From positions 19,597,684 to 19,661,683 of the forward strand of contig JAFMSR010000009.1 in assembly GCA_022818135.1 (NCBI GenBank): a stretch of 64,000 bases of DNA. Direction: 5' to 3'. A model generated the notes under the pieces. That model ran no database searches. It was not told where the DNA came from and saw only the letters and a list, made by a program, of their open reading frames with translations. Made by a program: the position numbers and the translations under genes. This document shows positions 60,674-64,000 of this stretch, piece after piece. Source of the DNA: Saxidomus purpurata (lineage: Eukaryota > Mollusca > Bivalvia > Venerida > Veneridae). The first letter of the stretch is position 1; each line of letters starts with the position of its first letter.

Positions 60674-61378
60674 TTAAAGACTCCCTACATCTAGCAGATT
60701 ATATTCTCGAAACAAAGATTATATGTTCAATGAACGTAAAATGATAAATAAATACACTTTCAAAGAAGAATCTATTGCGGAAAATGCTTCATTTTACCAC
60801 AATTAATCAATATAGAGGCTTTCTGTAATAAATCGCATCCACCCTTTTATTGTACAACAACTCTACATAGATTATTGAATTGTTTACGGTACTGCAGTAT
60901 ACTTTTAACTGCTGATTTTATCAATAATTACTTGGTATAGCTGAAACGTTTAGGTTAAGACATATTACTTTCAAAGTATCTATAATTTATATTGTGGAAG
61001 TTATGTTATAGGGTGTGTCCCTTTAAAGGGACATACTCTATAGCTGAAGCCAAACTAAATAACCTCCAAATACAAATAAAAGATTCTTTGGAAGTATTGT
61101 AACTTAACATAAAAGTTTCAGCTATGTGTTCCCAGTAATTATCGATAAAATCAGAGGTTTAAAATAAACTGCAGTACCGTGAACCATTCAATACTATACG
61201 TAGAGTTGTTGTAAAATTAATGGGTGGATGCGATTTATTACAGAAAGCCTCTATATTGATTAACTTTGGTAAAATGAGGCATTTTTCGCCAAAGGTTCTT
61301 CATTGAAATTGTATTTATTCATCATTCTACGTATAATGAACACATAATCTATGTTTCGAGAATATAATCTGCTAGATT
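60674..61378. mobile_element. Inverted dimer of MITE family B
   Basis: A plus-oriented copy (60674-61024) is joined to a minus-oriented copy (about 61023-61378) at a perfect GTCCCTTTAAAGGGAC junction. The left copy keeps most of its outer end (TTAAAGACTCCCTACATC). The right copy ends at AATCTGCTAGATT, lacking its outer GGGAGTGCC terminus. The copies differ at many scattered positions. Confidence 0.88.
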
Positions 61379-61785
61379 ACTTTTCTTTCAATACATTCAC
61401 TTCTTTCATTGTGACAGGCATAAATTTTGCGCGACATAGACGAGTATCAAAGCATTCTCTTGGTTTAAGCAAGAAGTAAAAAAAAACGTCCAAATATGTT
61501 CTAAAGTTTATCCTTAAGATTGTTACTTATTTAATTTCTTTTTGTCGCTTTGTCAAAACTGTTTGAATTTGGGCCATGAAATAAACCTTTACCGAAGTAT
61601 CAACACTTCAAACTGGCTACACACGTAACAATTTTTATAAATATGAGGTATCATCAATTTGAAATTATTGTTTGTCAAATTACAGCATAATATTGGCTGC
61701 ACTTCAATATGCGTAAATCAATTATTGTATATTAAATCAGTTAAAAAGCTGATTTTCGAAAAAAAAAAATCAAAATGTAAAATGG
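61379..61785. other. Non-coding, nothing recognised
   Basis: AT-rich linker ending in an A9 run. Confidence 0.35.
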
Positions 61786-62142
61786 TTAGAGCTGCTCTCA
61801 GATTTTGGTAAAAAAATTAGGTTCTTCAAACTGTATCTAAATACCGTATTTTAGAACATATAGTCATATAAAAAGGCTCCAGTAAAATTCTTGTCACGTA
61901 TATCTCAACATTTCATAAAATACGCTACCAAATTCAAAAGCAATGCAAACGCTTTTGAAATTTTTATATAAACATATAGTTTAGCGGTGCCGTATAACCG
62001 GTATTTCAATCGATTTCTGCAAATTCATACCTAGATATTTGCTTATATTTTGATTCTAGCCTTTAGTTTTATATTTATGAGTAAGTATGTCAATTTAAAA
62101 AAAGAAAAAAAATCAACGGTAACTGAGAGCGAGCAGCTTTAA
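61786..62142 (+). mobile_element. MITE family A, near-complete copy
   Basis: Starts TTAGAGCTGCTCTCAG (4 bp lost from the terminus) and ends AACTGAGAGCGAGCAGCTTT plus AA. Internal blocks agree with 18568-18928, including AAAAGGCTCCAGTAAAATTC and GCGGTGCCGTATAACCG. Confidence 0.88.
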
Positions 62143-63030
62143 TGTTCCCTTTGATATATTTACTCTAATAACTGTGTCTTCCAGCATGCACTTCTCCTCA
62201 CCAATTTATTTTCGTTAAAGGTATATAATTAGAATTTGGTCATGTAACAGATTCGTTTGAAGCTTAACACGACATACCTCAAATGTTCACTTAGCGCTCC
62301 TAATTCAAGTAAGATTTTCACTGGAGGTATTTTTAAATTTGTTTTCCTATCCTGGTTGCCCAACCAAGATAGAGTTTTTTATCATATGAAAATTTGATAC
62401 ACATACTTTGCCTAAAGAGATAAATTAAGCCTATTGTATATTTTGGAAATGCATTAAATTTATTATCAAGTTGAAAAGATATAATTTCATCCCTTTACTT
62501 ATCTTGGGTGCGCACCCAAGATAGATTTGAAATAAATGAATTCAAAAGCTATACGTAGGTTTAAAACTTCCATTTTGGTTCAGAATGTTAGAAAATTTGT
62601 ATATCTATCCAAATCAAATGAAAAAGTAGAAATTATATTGAAATAAAAAAGAAATACTCAACGTTTTAAATACTTTCATATTAAGGGGAGTAATAACAAA
62701 ATTTTATAAAAGTTAATAAAATGTAAATTTCTGATACGGATATAACTCTATGTAATTGGTCTTTTTGTTCATTAAATAAATCTCTAACAGAATATACAAA
62801 AAGTAAAAATTGTCATAAAATGTTGCTTAAAAGTAATTGACCACCTTTAATGCATAACAAATGAAAACTTACCTATACATAGAGTCTGAAACTGGGGTTT
62901 TGTTCAATTGTTTATGAACAAATAGTCAAAGGGCTGTATTAACTAAGATGCAGACATCTGGTCCTAGCTACGTGACTTTCACATGTGGGCGTACCATCGT
63001 TATATATTTTTATAAGGCCTGGTTTCCCCA
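62143..63030. other. Non-coding with two related palindromes
   Basis: Palindromes lie at 62347-62372 (CTATCCTGGTTG paired with CAACCAAGATAG, one mismatch) and 62500-62523 (TATCTTGGGTGC paired with GCACCCAAGATA, perfect), about 150 bp apart. No gene was recognised. Confidence 0.6.
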
Positions 63031-63376
63031 TTAAAGGTCCAATACTAAGGAAAGCGAAAATTCAACTATATCTTAAAAAGCACATAAATAAGTTATTTTT
63101 AAAAAAAAATGAAAGTTGGTATGTAGAAATTCTAAATAAATCACAGTACAGGTACAGTTATTTTTCTATGCATTATGAAGAAAGTTAAAAAGACCTGGGT
63201 GGTCATTTTGTCAATTCACTGAGATTTCAACATAATACACATACTTTTCATCGTGTTCCAAACACTTTCTGTATATTTTAACCTGCCAATCTTCATTATT
63301 TAGTGTCTTGTATAAGGTAATGTACTTGCAATTGAAATAACTGTCACTTGATTTTCGCTTAGTAGTGGACCTTTAA
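63031..63376. mobile_element. MITE-like element, third TTAAAG-ended family
   Basis: TTAAAGGTCCAATACTAAGG and AAAGCGAAAA at the left mirror TTTTCGCTTAGTAGTGGACC and TTTAA at the right, giving ~24-bp imperfect inverted ends and a length of 346 bp. It is the only copy in the window. The 67-codon frame overlapping it is not a gene. Confidence 0.75.
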
Positions 63377-64000
63377 GGGTGTTCTGTTTCCAAGAAAACA
63401 ATGATAGCATGTTAATAGCTCAGCTGCCAACCATTTGGGGCGTAAAGTTTCCTTCTATTGTTACAGTATTATAAGTCTAGTAAATGTATATCCATCCAAT
63501 TCTCCTGCTTTTGAAAAGGCTATCGTGTATCATCCTTGTTGAAATTTATACAAAGTCTCCCTTTTCTTTTGAGGTTTGAAAGAAAAAAACACAATTGAAT
63601 AATTATCTATTTTTGTAAATCTACGAGGTAATAATTCCTATTGCTACCCACGTATGGATTCAACATTATATCAAAATCGAATACTTATTTCAGGAAATGC
63701 CATGATAAATCATGAATTATTTCATTTGTCAGTGACTTTGTCAGAAGGGTCGAATGTGCAAGTTAACTTAAGTGGATAAGTATCATCACGAAATAATGCC
63801 AAACCTGCTTGTATTATATAGAAAGGTATCTGTAATGAAACCATGGCTACTTTCATATGTAAAGTACATAAACAGTCACACATTGTATACTATAATATAA
63901 ATAGCCAACTTGCTTTTTTATCAAGAAAGCTAACGTTACTTTAATTTATAGTTCTATATTTTTCTTTTCTCAACGCCTTGTGTGTATATAAAATTTTGCA
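63377..64000. other. Non-coding, nothing recognised
   Basis: AT-rich to the window edge. Confidence 0.4.

Overview
The window is AT-rich, gene-poor, repeat-dense nuclear DNA from an animal, most likely a bivalve mollusc. I see no prokaryotic gene layout, no intact host gene, no rRNA and no functional tRNA gene. The bivalve assignment rests on recognising dispersed repeat families that I associate with bivalve genomes: tRNA-derived SINEs ending in a GCGTTAAAC-type tail, a repeat ending in a CACTTTGTG hairpin plus CTAA, a tandem-core element ending in TTCGGGGGCATAAT, and short inverted-repeat elements. This is inference from family memory, not a database result.

Layout. 1-34.7 kb is non-coding and holds scattered SINEs, MITEs, microsatellites, a degenerate ~60-bp tandem array (11.7-12.3 kb), an inverted minisatellite element (22.2-23.1 kb) and a nested palindromic element (24.6-25.45 kb). 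34.7-45.6 kb is an ~80-bp satellite array interrupted by the main find: a 9,699-bp Polinton/Maverick-type element (35551-45249). It has AGTAGCAGGG...CCCTGCTACT termini, a perfect 6-bp target duplication GTTAGG, and inverted arms of about 3.05 kb, far longer than usual Polinton termini. Each arm carries the 5' part of a Polinton-type integrase gene, open in the left arm and frameshifted in the right. The 3.6-kb centre holds a minisatellite, a basic hypothetical ORF and a frameshifted acidic-to-helical protein gene. No polymerase, packaging ATPase, protease or capsid gene is visible, so the element looks non-autonomous.

46.0-49.0 kb holds a decayed Ty3/Gypsy integrase C-terminus with its 3' region, then a decayed coding region with a possible cysteine-peptidase-like start. 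48.9-51.0 kb holds extreme homopolymer tracts that are probably assembly artefacts. 51-64 kb is a cluster of short inverted-repeat elements. Two main families, both with TTAAAG...CTTTAA ends, are nested, adjoining, or arranged as an inverted dimer. Between them lie a ~172-bp tandem-core element and a ~146-bp satellite.

Functionally there is no pathway here. The window records repeated transposon insertion, nesting and decay. Most open reading frames longer than 60 codons fall in repeats or random AT-rich sequence and were not annotated.
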